The notes beneath the pieces are model-generated. The model made no database searches, was not told where the DNA came from, and saw nothing but the letters and a program-made list of their open reading frames with translations. The translations under genes and the position numbers were made by a program. A stretch of DNA of 64,000 nucleotides from an uncultured Pseudomonadota bacterium (lineage in GTDB: Bacteria > Pseudomonadota > Gammaproteobacteria > Ga0077536), in assembly GCA_903825645.1 (NCBI GenBank), contig CAIKBL010000087.1:1-64000 (forward strand), in the 5' to 3' direction. Shown in pieces: positions 53,143-64,000 of the stretch. Positions within the stretch are counted from its first letter, which is position 1, and the number at the start of each line of letters is the position of its first letter.

Positions 53143-54009
53143 ATGTTACGTAAAAGTTTATTACCGATTGTGCTTCTGGGTGTGGCGAGCGCAGCGTGGT
53201 GCGCCGATCCGAGTTTGGAGGAGGTCTATCGCGCGGCGACAGCGGGGAAACTTTCACAGGCGCAGGCGATGATGGAGCAGGTACTCCGCGACCATCCGAA
53301 CAGCGCTAAGGCCCATTATGTCGAGGCCGAAATTCTGGAGAAGCAAGGGCGCAGGGGAGATGCCGCAGCCGAGCTGAAGGCCGCCGAGCGCATCGCGCCC
53401 GGCTTACCCTTCGCGAAGCCGGAATCCGTGCGTCTCCTCGAGTCGAGACTGTCGGGTTCCGCCGAGGGCGGCCTGCAGACCGCGTCCACCGAGATGATGG
53501 CCGGGCGCCGGAGCCATGGGGTGTCGCTGACGACAGTGTTTCTGATCGGCGGCGGTATGCTGATCTTTATCTTCCTGTTGCGGCGCATCATGCAACCCCG
53601 GGTGCCGATGGTGATGGGCGGCGGCGGGATGGGGCAATCTTATCCCGGTGGTCCGGCCCCTTACGGCGGCGGGCCGATGGGGGGTGGCGGCGGTTACGGG
53701 CCAGGCTATGGTGGCGCGCCGATGGGCGGGGGCGGTATGGGCTCCGGGTTGATGGGAAACCTCGCGACAGGGGCTGCGGTCGGGGCGGGGTTGGTGGCGG
53801 GCGAGGCACTGATGCATCACTTCGTCGACGGCAACGGCAATCGCGTTGAGACCGCGGCGCCACCGGTGGCCGATCTGGGCTGGGGCTCGGATGGGGGGGG
53901 GAATGATCCCGATTTTGGCGTCGTCGACAACTCCTCGTGGGATGACAACTCCTCTTATGGCAGCAACGACAGCTCGTCATTTGGCGGGGGTGGCGACGAC
54001 TGGACCTGA
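53143..54009 (+). CDS. TPR protein with transmembrane helix and glycine-rich tail
   Basis: A 288-residue envelope protein. Signal peptide (LLPIVLLGVASAAWC), then two TPR-like helices pairs (LEEVYRAATAGKLSQAQAMM, HYVEAEILEKQGRRGDAAAE), a membrane helix (SLTTVFLIGGGMLIFIFLLR, about 126-145), and a long glycine-, proline-, tyrosine- and methionine-rich stretch (about 155-205). The tail is rich in D, S and N and ends GGGGDDW, a form seen in YgcG-like proteins. An AGGAG lies before the ATG. The function is unknown; the layout suggests a scaffold or surface-stress protein. A two-component-type box lies upstream. Confidence 0.75.
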   Translation: MLRKSLLPIVLLGVASAAWCADPSLEEVYRAATAGKLSQAQAMMEQVLRDHPNSAKAHYVEAEILEKQGRRGDAAAELKAAERIAPGLPFAKPESVRLLESRLSGSAEGGLQTASTEMMAGRRSHGVSLTTVFLIGGGMLIFIFLLRRIMQPRVPMVMGGGGMGQSYPGGPAPYGGGPMGGGGGYGPGYGGAPMGGGGMGSGLMGNLATGAAVGAGLVAGEALMHHFVDGNGNRVETAAPPVADLGWGSDGGGNDPDFGVVDNSSWDDNSSYGSNDSSSFGGGGDDWT

Positions 54010-54150
54010 TCTCCCAAGCTTCACGTTAAGGTTATGCGCCGCCCTGTCAGGCCCCGCAAAGGGCGCTGGCAGGGGGGCGACAGTCCCGCACCGGCCGCCG
54101 GCTTCGCGATTTTCCGCGCCATCCTTCTCCAGCCTCCTCGCGGCAACTGG

Positions 54151-57051
<2,901 letters not shown>

Positions 57052-57078
57052 AGGGGCCCGATCTCCTGGGTGTCGACG

Positions 57079-57456
57079 TCAGAGGCTGGCGACGAATAGT
57101 TGATAAGCTGCCTCATCCATGAGGGTTTCCAGGACGCCCGCATCGTCCAGGGTGGCGCGGAGGAGCCAACCCGCTCCCTCGGGATCTTGATTGACGAGTT
57201 CGGGCTCGTCGACGAGGCGTGGGTTGGTCTCGATCACGGTGCCTGCGATGGGCATGGTGATTTCGCCGACGGCTTTGACCGATTCAATGATAGCCAGATT
57301 GGCGACAGCGTCGAAGCGGGCGCCGCTCGCCGGGAGTTCGACGTAGACGATATCGCCAAGTTGCTGTTGCGCGTAATCGGTGATGCCGACGGTCACTTCG
57401 CCGTTGTCTTCCTGGCGCAACCATTCATGTTCGGTGGTGAATTTAAGCGTAGTCAT
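57079..57456 (-). CDS. gcvH: Glycine cleavage system H protein
   Basis: A 125-residue lipoyl carrier. FTTEHEWLRQEDNGEVTVGI and ESVKAVGEITMPIAGTVIET; the lipoylated lysine is Lys61 in IIESVKAVGE. Ends with the usual hydrophobic tail YQLFVASL. It shuttles the aminomethyl group between P and T proteins. Lies 27 nt before gcvP and 21 nt after gcvT. Confidence 0.96.
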   Translation of the reverse strand: MTTLKFTTEHEWLRQEDNGEVTVGITDYAQQQLGDIVYVELPASGARFDAVANLAIIESVKAVGEITMPIAGTVIETNPRLVDEPELVNQDPEGAGWLLRATLDDAGVLETLMDEAAYQLFVASL

Positions 57457-57477
57457 GCAAAGCTTCCTGCTGATCGA

Positions 57478-58593
57478 TTATCGGTGATAGCGGTGCGGGG
57501 TAAACGGCATCGGCACGATTTCCGCTGTGTGCTGACGGTCCCGGATGGTGGCGACGAGGCGGCTTCCGGGTGCGGCGTAGGCACGTGCGACGTAGCCCAT
57601 GGCGATGGACGCGTTCACGCTGGGTCCGAACGTGCCCGAGGTGACGTGGCCGGCAACCTGACCGTCCTGCCCGCACAACGCGAGGCCGTGTCGAAACGGG
57701 ATCCGGCTCTGCGGCTTGATCCCGACCCGGACCATCGGCGTGCCGTGGGACACCTGATCCAAGATGATGGGCGCCCCGGGGAAATGAGGCGGGGCGCTCG
57801 CGGGCGCAAGGTATTTTTTGGCCAGCACCCAAGACAGGCCCGCTTCCACGGGGCTTCGGGTGGCATCAATGTCTGTGCCGGCCAGACACAAGCCCGCTTC
57901 TAATCTGAGCGAGTCACGGGCGCCAAGTCCTGCCGGTGCGACCCGCGGATCGCGCAACAAAAGGCGAGCAAATTCGAGCGCCCGCGCCGCGGGTAGAGAG
58001 ATCTCGAAGCCATCTTCGCCGGTATACCCCGAGCGGCTGATGAGACAAGGCACCCCCGCGACAGGGAGTCTGAGGGCACTCATGAAGGCGAGTGTGTGCA
58101 TCCGTGGTTCAAGATCACCCAACACGCTCGCGGCAGCGGGCCCCTGCAGGGCGAGTAAGGCATGATCTTCCACCACGCGGATCGCGCAATCGCGGGCCAG
58201 CCGTGCGCGCAGATGGTCCGCGTCCTGTCGCTTGTTCGCCGCGTTGACGATGAGAAAGAAGTGCTCGGGCGTATGGGTGATCATCAAATCGTCGAGAATG
58301 CCGCCCGTCTCGCTGGTCAGGACACTGTATCGCTGTCGCCATAACCCTAATGAGGCGATGTCACCCGGTACCACCCGTTCGAGGGCGGCGGCAGGACCTT
58401 CGACCACGATTTGTCCCATATGGGAGACATCGAAGAGGCTCGCGGCGGCCCGGGTGTGTAAATGTTCCTGGACGATCCCGACGCGATATTGCAGGGGCAT
58501 TGCATATCCCGCAAACGGCACCAGTTTGGCGCCCAGTTCGAGGTGGAGGGATTCCAACGGGGTGGATTGAATGTCGTGGGGGGCAGTTTCCAT
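57478..58593 (-). CDS. gcvT: Glycine cleavage system T protein (aminomethyltransferase)
   Basis: A 371-residue folate-dependent enzyme that releases ammonia from the H-protein adduct and makes methylene-tetrahydrofolate. LGAKLVPFAGYAMPLQYR, the folate-site FDVSHMGQIVVEGPAAAL, GYTGEDGFEISLPAARALEF, and the acidic GLGARDSLRLEAGLCLAGTD. The ATG at 58593 directly follows AAGG, an unusually short spacing for a ribosome-binding site. It heads gcvT-gcvH-gcvP. No glycine riboswitch is recognisable in the leader. Confidence 0.94.
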   Translation of the reverse strand: METAPHDIQSTPLESLHLELGAKLVPFAGYAMPLQYRVGIVQEHLHTRAAASLFDVSHMGQIVVEGPAAALERVVPGDIASLGLWRQRYSVLTSETGGILDDLMITHTPEHFFLIVNAANKRQDADHLRARLARDCAIRVVEDHALLALQGPAAASVLGDLEPRMHTLAFMSALRLPVAGVPCLISRSGYTGEDGFEISLPAARALEFARLLLRDPRVAPAGLGARDSLRLEAGLCLAGTDIDATRSPVEAGLSWVLAKKYLAPASAPPHFPGAPIILDQVSHGTPMVRVGIKPQSRIPFRHGLALCGQDGQVAGHVTSGTFGPSVNASIAMGYVARAYAAPGSRLVATIRDRQHTAEIVPMPFTPHRYHR

Positions 58594-58920
58594 CCTTAAA
58601 ATATGTCACAAGGGGCGCGAGGCGAACAGCAGCAGACACGCCCGTTCCCGAATTCGACTGCAGCCTGGCCGTGGTGCGCTTGGGTGGCGCGCAAATCTGA
58701 ATAGAAGGGGCTTTGGGGTCCCTTTTTTTTAAGTTGCCACGGACCTGCGTCTCGGCCTCCAGTGCGGGCACGAGCGAGGGCCAAACGCTTAGATGGCATT
58801 TGAGTTACCAAACTTTGACAGCGGTCGCCGTCATCACGATGATCGCCTCTACGCCTGAGGACCCCCGTGGGGGGAGACGCGGATCCGCCGGCGCGACGCC
58901 ACCCTTAAGGAAAGCACACG
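58594..58920. other. Divergent promoter region of gcvT and the aldo/keto reductase
   Basis: About 330 bases. It holds an orphan plus-strand terminator (58703-58730). No glycine riboswitch, no CRISPR and no tRNA. A minus-strand frame (58361-58771) overlaps gcvT and lacks any family sign. Confidence 0.4.
58703..58730 (+). terminator. Orphan plus-strand intrinsic terminator
   Basis: AGAAGGG (58703-58709) pairs with CCCTTTT (58720-58726), and eight T residues run from 58723 to 58730. It ends nothing annotated on the plus strand, since gcvT is on the minus strand. It could close a small antisense RNA or a lost gene. Confidence 0.5.
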
Positions 58921-59901
58921 ATGAAAACGACCAGACTAGGCACGCTCGAGGTCTCCGTGATTGGACTGGGTTGCATGAGCATGTCCCAATCCTATGGCGA
59001 CGCGGATCCGGCTGAATCCGCGCGTACGCTGCATCGCGCGCTGGATTGCGGGATTACCTTCCTCGATACCGCGAGTGTTTATGGGGAAGGGCACAATGAA
59101 TCCCTTCTCGGTCGGGTGCTTGCCGGGCGCCGGCATGAATTCGTGCTCGCCAGCAAGTTCGGCATCGTGCGGCATGCGGACGGTACCCGTGGCATCGATG
59201 GTCGCCCGGCACAGGTGGCAGCCCGCTGCGAGGAGAGCCTGCAGCGACTCAATACCGATGTGATTGATTTGTACTACCTGCATCGATTGGACCCCAATGT
59301 GCCGATAGAAGAGACGGTCGGCGCGATGGCGGATTTGGTGCGGGCCGGAAAAGTTCGCTATCTCGGCCTCTCGGAGATTTCGGCCGCGACGCTCCGTCGC
59401 GCCCATGCCGTGCATCCGATTAGCGCCGTGCAGTCGGAATATTCCTTGTGGACACGGGATCCCCAAGCGCATGTCCTGCCGACCTGCCGTGCGCTCGGCA
59501 TTGGGTTCGTGCCCTTCAGTCCGCTGGGGCGCGCGATTTTAACCGGTCGGCTGCGGGACGGTGATGCGTTGCCCGACAGCGATCTGCGGGCCACTATGCC
59601 GCGATTTCGGGGCGACAATTTCAAAGCCAATCTGGCCCTGGTGGGAGAGTTGGAAGCGGCAGCGGCCGCCAAGGGCTGTACCGCGGCCCAGCTCGCCTTG
59701 GCATGGTTACTCGCGCAAGGAGAAGGAATCGCGCCGATCCCCGGCACCAAGCATGTGGCTTTCTTGGAAGAAGACGTGGGCGCGGCTGACGTCTCGCTTG
59801 CGGCTCGCGAACGCGCACATCTGGATGCCCTGTTCGCGCCCGCGAACATTGCCGGCGAGCGCTACCCGCCCGCACTGATGAAATCGATCGATCGAGATTG
59901 A
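58921..59901 (+). CDS. Aldo/keto reductase
   Basis: A 326-residue NADPH-dependent reductase with a TIM-barrel fold. The catalytic tetrad is complete: Asp49 and Tyr54 in [14 protein letters not shown], Lys79 in ASKFG, and His121 in [11 protein letters not shown]-terminal [20 protein letters not shown] carries the cofactor-binding part. It resembles YajO/IolS-like reductases that act on aldehydes and ketones. AAGGA precedes the ATG. Substrate unknown. Confidence 0.92.
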   Translation: MKTTRLGTLEVSVIGLGCMSMSQSYGDADPAESARTLHRALDCGITFLDTASVYGEGHNESLLGRVLAGRRHEFVLASKFGIVRHADGTRGIDGRPAQVAARCEESLQRLNTDVIDLYYLHRLDPNVPIEETVGAMADLVRAGKVRYLGLSEISAATLRRAHAVHPISAVQSEYSLWTRDPQAHVLPTCRALGIGFVPFSPLGRAILTGRLRDGDALPDSDLRATMPRFRGDNFKANLALVGELEAAAAAKGCTAAQLALAWLLAQGEGIAPIPGTKHVAFLEEDVGAADVSLAARERAHLDALFAPANIAGERYPPALMKSIDRD

Positions 59902-60262
59902 GTCCGCGGCCTCCCTGGGCTGCTGGTCCCTCGTTTTCGGCGAGATAGCGTAACGCGAGGCGGCGCAAATCGTTGCGCAATGCGCTGTTTCGCCCAAGTA
60001 GATTGTCTGGCGCGACGTTTCCACACGAGATGACACCGGCGCGGCGCACGCGCCCGTATTCGGGAAAAGGCCGGATTGGCGCCAACCTCCACACGGAGAC
60101 GCGCTCACCGAGGTGACAAAACCTCGAGCCCCAAGCGTGCGTGCAAAGCGAAGATTGGGTTGACAGAAGGATCCGGGGTCGTGATTCCGACGAGACCCGT
60201 CACGTGAACGAAAATCTTTCAGATTTTCGCAGATATTATCGGTCCAGTAGCGAGAGGGTGTC
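59902..60262. other. Intergenic stretch upstream of the chemoreceptor gene
   Basis: About 360 bases. A perfect inverted repeat CGAAAATC (60209-60216) and GATTTTCG (60222-60229) with a five-base loop lies just before TATTAT (60233-60238), which could be a -10. A TTGACA near 60160 might belong to another promoter. The minus-strand frame containing NVAPDNLLGRNSALRNDLRR and LALRYLAENEG is protein-like but unassigned. Confidence 0.4.
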
Positions 60263-62149
60263 ATGATGTCTTATGGGGCCAAGCCGTCAGATCTGCAGCA
60301 GGGAAATCGTACCGTCTCGAAATCTCCTGGCGGGTCTGGGGCTCCGCGGCTGCCGGAAGTGACGTCGCGATCATCGGGCCGCCTCAAAAAAATCCTCGGC
60401 TATGGGATGATCTGCTCCCTGCTAAGTCTATTGAGCGTGTTGGCTTTTCTGACCGTTCGCACGGAAGTCAATCGCTACGCTGACATGGCGGAGCATTCGG
60501 CGGTTAGTCTGGTGAATGGACATTTGTCGCTTGCCGATGCGCTCTACGAAAAACTCACCACCGCTTCCATCCAGGTTCTCAAAAGTACGATCTCGCCATT
60601 GGGTCCGGTGCAGATAAAAGGTACCGCCAACATTGGCGGTAAGGCGGTGCCGGGGCTTTCCTTTGGCGAAACGAGCATGGTCAATAATTTCGAATGGGTC
60701 GACAAGGTCGCCCGTCTGATGGGGGGCACGGCCACCCTTTTTGTGCGCGATGGTAATGATTTTGTGCGGGTGACCACCAATGTGAAAAAATCCGATGGTA
60801 CGCGAGCGATCGGCACCCTGCTGGATCCGAGCGGCCCCGCGATCGCTGCGGTGCGTCAGGGCAAGACTTTCAAAGGTGTCGTGGAGATTTTGCAAAAACC
60901 GTATTGGACTATCTACGAGCCGCTGACCAATGCGGGTGGCGAGGTGCTGGGTATCTGGTATGCCGGCTATCCCATCGATAGTCTGGACGCGCTGCGTGCC
61001 GAGCTGAAGCATGTACAGATCCTCGAACACGGCTTTACGGCGGTACTCGACGCCAGTGGCCGCGTGATGTTCCAATCCGAAGAGATGGCGGCGGCGCAAA
61101 ATGCCAGGTTGATCGCGGATGCCGTCGCCAGTGCTGAGCCCGAGGCCGAGATCGGTGGGTATCGTGTTCACCGACAGTTTTTTCCCGCCTGGAAATTTGT
61201 CCTTGTTTCCGCCATCTATCTGCCTGATCTGAATGTCGAGACGCTCCAACTGATCTGGAAATTTCTGGGCTTAATGGTCGTTATTTCCGTATTGACGCTG
61301 TACGTCTTTCATCGTTTCTATGACACGCGACAGGCGATCACGGACGTGATGGGTGATCTGGTACGGACCGGTCAGCGTTTGGGGGTTACCTCCTCTCAGT
61401 TGGCGCGCTCGAGTCAGACCCTCTCTGCGGGAGCCTCTGAGCAATCCGACTCGGTCGAGCGGACCAGTGCCTCGCTGGAGGAGATCTCGACCATGATCCG
61501 CTTGACGGCTGATAATGCCCAGAAGGCGAAAGTATTGGCGGGGGAAACCCGCTTGGTGGTGGAAAGCGGTTCGCAGGCGATGGCGGAGATGACTGCGGCA
61601 ATTGATCAAATCGAAAACGCGAGCGGGATGGTCGCCAAAATCGCGAAAACGATCGATGAAATTGCTTTTCAAACGAACATACTGGCGCTCAATGCCGCGG
61701 TGGAGGCTGCGCGCGCAGGGGACATCGGCGCAGGCTTCGGTGTGGTGGCCAGTGAGGTTCGATCGCTGGCGCAGCGCAGCGCTTCGGCTGCGCGGGAGAC
61801 AGCGGAAAAAATTGAGGCCGCCATCGCGAGCAGCCGGCTGGGTGCGCAAGCGACCGCCAACATGCAAGCGTCTCTGCTGCTGATCACGACCAAGGCAGTT
61901 GCAACGGATACACTGATAGGCGATATCGCGGTCGCGGCCCGGGAGCAATCTCTCGGTGTCGAGCAAAGCCATGTGGCCCTGCGGCAGATGGATAGGGTAT
62001 CCCAGGATAATGCGACTAATGCAGAATTAGGCGCTAGCGCCGCGGGCGAAATCGATACGCATGCCGAACTCCTCAATGCGCTCGTGGATAAGCTGCAGCG
62101 GCTAGTCGCCAGCGACCAGGCTAAGCGGCCGCTTTCCAGCGGTGCATAA
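60263..62149 (+). CDS. Methyl-accepting chemotaxis protein with periplasmic Cache domain
   Basis: A 628-residue chemoreceptor. Two membrane helices: about 45-66 (GYGMICSLLSLLSVLAFLTV) and 333-352 (FLGLMVVISVLTLYVFH). Between them is a periplasmic Cache 3/Cache 2-type ligand domain, with VDKVARLMGGTATLFVRDGN, IGTLLDPSGPAIAAVRQGKT and YEPLTNAGGEVLGIWYAGYP. No typical HAMP domain is evident after helix 2, only a short linker. The signalling tip is TIDEIAFQTNILALNAAVEA, ARAGDIGAGFGVVASEVRSL. No CheR/CheB pentapeptide is seen at the C-terminus. The ligand is unknown. A broken partial copy of its signalling domain lies at 63657-63782. Confidence 0.9.
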   Translation: MMSYGAKPSDLQQGNRTVSKSPGGSGAPRLPEVTSRSSGRLKKILGYGMICSLLSLLSVLAFLTVRTEVNRYADMAEHSAVSLVNGHLSLADALYEKLTTASIQVLKSTISPLGPVQIKGTANIGGKAVPGLSFGETSMVNNFEWVDKVARLMGGTATLFVRDGNDFVRVTTNVKKSDGTRAIGTLLDPSGPAIAAVRQGKTFKGVVEILQKPYWTIYEPLTNAGGEVLGIWYAGYPIDSLDALRAELKHVQILEHGFTAVLDASGRVMFQSEEMAAAQNARLIADAVASAEPEAEIGGYRVHRQFFPAWKFVLVSAIYLPDLNVETLQLIWKFLGLMVVISVLTLYVFHRFYDTRQAITDVMGDLVRTGQRLGVTSSQLARSSQTLSAGASEQSDSVERTSASLEEISTMIRLTADNAQKAKVLAGETRLVVESGSQAMAEMTAAIDQIENASGMVAKIAKTIDEIAFQTNILALNAAVEAARAGDIGAGFGVVASEVRSLAQRSASAARETAEKIEAAIASSRLGAQATANMQASLLLITTKAVATDTLIGDIAVAAREQSLGVEQSHVALRQMDRVSQDNATNAELGASAAGEIDTHAELLNALVDKLQRLVASDQAKRPLSSGA

Positions 62150-62559
62150 GGCCGACACTGAACGCGCACGTCGACATCATCAGCGCGCGGGATCACGCCA
62201 CCGCTCTATTGAACTGATAAATTCAACCCTTTCAAGACGGCCTTTTTTACGCAGCGTAAGCCCTTCACCCACTTGACCCATCGCCGCCACGCTCGCGATC
62301 TCCACCTGCTCATGCCCACTAGTCGTCTGTGTGTATCTTCCTCTTTGACCGTTCAGTCGTTGACGGGGCTTATGCCTACGCGCGGGTAAAAATAGCCGCG
62401 ACGGCCGATAGGGACCGCTTGCAGGCTGAGCGCATATTCGACGATCTCGCGTGCACCGCCATGCTGCAGGTGACCTGGAAGAAACTGCTGCAATTCGACG
62501 CGCTATTTCCCGATCAACGACAAAGTCTGTTGTTGTTTAACTATCCGCCACAAGACCGC
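62150..62559. other. Intergenic stretch with two unassigned open frames
   Basis: On the plus strand a 79-codon frame (62329-62568) contains RLQAERIFDDLACTAMLQVT and WKKLLQFDALFPDQ. On the minus strand a frame ending near 62180 reads EIASVAAMGQVGEGLTLRKK, GRLERVEFISSIERW. Both look protein-like, but they overlap and neither matches a family I know. At most one is real. Confidence 0.35.
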
Positions 62560-63141
62560 TCAGATTAAGGGCTGTATGCCCATCAAGGTCTGGTGAGCAT
62601 AGAGCAAAAACAAGGCCCAACCGGCTAAGCCAATGGCTAAGGTTGCTAAGGTCATCGCGACGGATGTCCTCGTTTGTGGGACGCGCATGTTTTTTGATCT
62701 TCGTTTCCGACAAGATCTGTAATCAAGCACTGCCCAGACCAGGAAGCTGCCAAATAGGATGATTCCGGCCAGGGTGCCATTTGAAATTAAATGCGCAAGC
62801 GCCCAGGTTTTGACGCCGATAATCATGGGATCTTCGAGTTTTGCTTTAAGATGGTTTTGCGGGACATATGCCGCCGTTAATAAAACGAAAGCCACAAGGT
62901 TCAGGGCAACCGCGATATGCCATGTCCAGAGCGGGGGTGACCAGACCACGATAGGCGCGAGCCTCGCTTGGCCATAACCCACACTAATAAGCACGAAGCC
63001 AAAAATAGAAACGAGTGAGTAAAGACCCTTCCACTTTCCATCCCCTAGCTTCGTGATCTGGGTGTTTCGCCACGGCTCGGCGAAGATTCTGACAGCGTGG
63101 ATCCCTAAAAAAAGAATTAATCCAAAAATGAGAATGATCAT
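62560..63141 (-). CDS. NnrU-family membrane protein
   Basis: A 193-residue inner-membrane protein with about five hydrophobic helices. It starts MIILIFGLILFLGIHAVRIF and contains SLVSIFGFVLISVGYGQARL, LVAFVLLTAAYVPQNHLKAK, LEDPMIIGVKTWALAHLISN and GTLAGIILFGSFLVWAVLDY. The D-P-M...K-x-W-A-x-A-H-L...N-G pattern is typical of NnrU, linked in some bacteria to denitrification or nitrogen oxide response. No denitrification genes are nearby, so the role here is uncertain. Confidence 0.85.
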   Translation of the reverse strand: MIILIFGLILFLGIHAVRIFAEPWRNTQITKLGDGKWKGLYSLVSIFGFVLISVGYGQARLAPIVVWSPPLWTWHIAVALNLVAFVLLTAAYVPQNHLKAKLEDPMIIGVKTWALAHLISNGTLAGIILFGSFLVWAVLDYRSCRKRRSKNMRVPQTRTSVAMTLATLAIGLAGWALFLLYAHQTLMGIQPLI

Positions 63142-63656
63142 TAAAACGCTCCTCTTTAGGGACTAATTCTACAGAAGGCCAGACGTCCTGTTGCTGTGAT
63201 TCCGCTGGCCGCGTGAAGTCCTTAGTCTTCGACGGGAGAGGCGACGCGTCCGTGTTTGACGCGCGCAGGCACCGGCTGAAGCCGCTAATGACCGATCTCA
63301 TGACATGAGATATTCCGGTGATCCTGCCTCAGTTTCTGCTTGGGTCAAAGGCCAGCGCACGATTCGGGTATGCGACAACATCACCTCGCCGCCCCGGGTC
63401 ACCGGTTCAGCACGGCTTCACATGGTGGTCGATGAGGGTCTCGTGCTGAACGTCCCACCAAGCTCGCCAAGTGCGCGACGCTTTTTTTCAACCCTTGCTA
63501 CATTGTCGTGCACCGAAACGGCTGTACGCGTCGCGACCCATCCGGTTGTCGAGGCGTTGCGCGAGACGCATGGCAAGTACGCCAGCGTGCTGCGTGTCTG
63601 GGCGCCGTGCCGTACCGGGATCATGACCAGGCGCAACGCCTCACGCCTGGAGGCTG
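63142..63656. other. Intergenic stretch with a degenerate chemoreceptor-like frame
   Basis: The plus frame 63305-63700 (131 codons) reads RVATHPVVEALRETHGKYAS and similar, faintly like a Cache-type sensor stretch, ahead of the signalling-domain fragment. No intact gene can be supported here. Confidence 0.35.
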
Positions 63657-63782
63657 CGCAGGCAGCGGAGCCCGGCGCGGGAGCCGGCGGAGAAAATTGA
63701 GATCGCTATCGCCAGCAGATTGCGGGATGATCTGGCTGAGGAGCTTGGCTTGAACGCGACTTCATGCGCGACGGAATTCTAA
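63657..63782 (+). pseudogene. Fragment of a chemoreceptor signalling domain
   Basis: Read in its own frame it gives RRQRSPAREPAEKIEIAIAS, RLRDDLAEELGLNATS. The intact receptor at 60263-62149 has QRSASAARETAEKIEAAIAS, SRLGAQATANMQAS at the same place. The bases match well over about 60 nt and then diverge. It is a decayed remnant of a paralogous or duplicated receptor. Confidence 0.5.
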
Positions 63783-63871
63783 CGAAATGTTAGTGTTTTC
63801 TGCGCTTGATTCGGCCGTGAATTTGGCGCGATGTCTTTGTATCAAAAAAAAAAGAATACCACGAGAACTTG

Positions 63872-64000
63872 ATGAATTTTAAACCATTGTTGATTTCGGC
63901 AACGCTAGTGGCCGTCGCGTTCGGCACGACTAACCTGCTGGCCGCTGATTTCAGTATCGACCCTTTACACTCTTTCGTGCAGTTCAAAATCCAGCATCTT
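63872..64000 (+). CDS. YceI-family protein, start only (cut by window edge)
   Basis: Forty-three codons from the ATG at 63872 to the last base. The first about 25 residues are a signal peptide (LLISATLVAVAFGTTNLLA). The mature start ADFSIDPLHSFVQFKIQHL is the YceI pattern (F.IDP.HS.V.F.I.H). YceI proteins are small periplasmic lipocalin-like carriers of isoprenoid lipids. The rest lies outside the window. Confidence 0.85.
   Translation, partial: MNFKPLLISATLVAVAFGTTNLLAADFSIDPLHSFVQFKIQHL

Noticed and set aside
53640-53760. Tandem repeat array in the glycine-rich coding region
   Set aside because: The GGCGGC-type repetition is explained by the low-complexity glycine-rich protein tail. It is not a CRISPR or a separate repeat element.
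58594-58920. Glycine riboswitch before gcvT-gcvH-gcvP
   Set aside because: I looked for the conserved glycine aptamer blocks on the minus strand and found none, although the operon is a usual target.

Overview
The window looks like a chromosomal segment of a Gram-negative proteobacterium, most likely a gammaproteobacterium. Supporting features are a TonB-dependent outer-membrane receptor with a cobalamin riboswitch, an ABC-dependent polysaccharide exporter, a one-chain GcvP, a sigma-32 type heat-shock promoter, and MqsRA, BrnTA and PIN toxin-antitoxin loci. Remnants of ISAzo13, IS66, IS21 and IS256 family elements are also present. Most of the DNA is moderately GC-rich. The surface-polysaccharide genes near 2.4-4.7 kb and 23.2-24.8 kb are visibly AT-richer, as expected for horizontally acquired genes. 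I cannot name the genus.

Layout. 0-0.9 kb: transposase fragments and a beheaded glycosyltransferase. 1.1-6.7 kb (minus): glycosyltransferases, a glycosyltransferase/methyltransferase chimera and a Wzm/Wzt export pair. 6.9-7.3 kb: an IS21 istA corpse. 7.4-12.2 kb (minus): vitamin B12 uptake operon btuB-btuF-btuC-btuD behind a cobalamin riboswitch. 12.3-13.2 kb: a PIN/ribbon-helix-helix toxin-antitoxin pair and a recombinase stub. 13.9-15.2 kb: metY. 15.6-20.2 kb (minus): a cyclase-family hydrolase followed by iorA and iorB. 20.4-21.9 kb (plus): a secreted protein coupled to capA. 22.0-23.2 kb: dead transposase genes. 23.7-32.5 kb (minus): a tightly packed nine-gene cluster resembling the mycobacterial decaprenylphosphoryl-arabinose pathway (HAD-UbiA fusion, DprE1-like, DprE2-like, GtrA) with a membrane protein, an epimerase-like protein, an amine-oxidase-like flavoprotein and a methyltransferase.

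From 33 kb rightwards the window is a mosaic of metabolic genes: aldehyde dehydrogenase, crotonase, alpha/beta hydrolase, a secreted phosphodiesterase, an aromatic amino acid decarboxylase, two cytochromes P450, an LLM flavin monooxygenase, Hsp20, a second secreted cyclase-family protein, a PQQ dehydrogenase fused to cytochrome c, a TPR/glycine-rich membrane protein, gcvT-gcvH-gcvP, an aldo/keto reductase, a chemoreceptor, NnrU and the start of a YceI protein. A toxin-antitoxin and IS256 graveyard lies at 39.2-41.4 kb.

The strongest candidate for a little-described system is the 23.7-32.5 kb cluster: a likely polyprenyl-phosphate pentose donor pathway in a Gram-negative bacterium, close to a Wzm/Wzt exporter. 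A second theme is gene decay. Several genes are broken by one-base changes, often at short homopolymers, so either real pseudogenization or residual sequencing indels must be considered.
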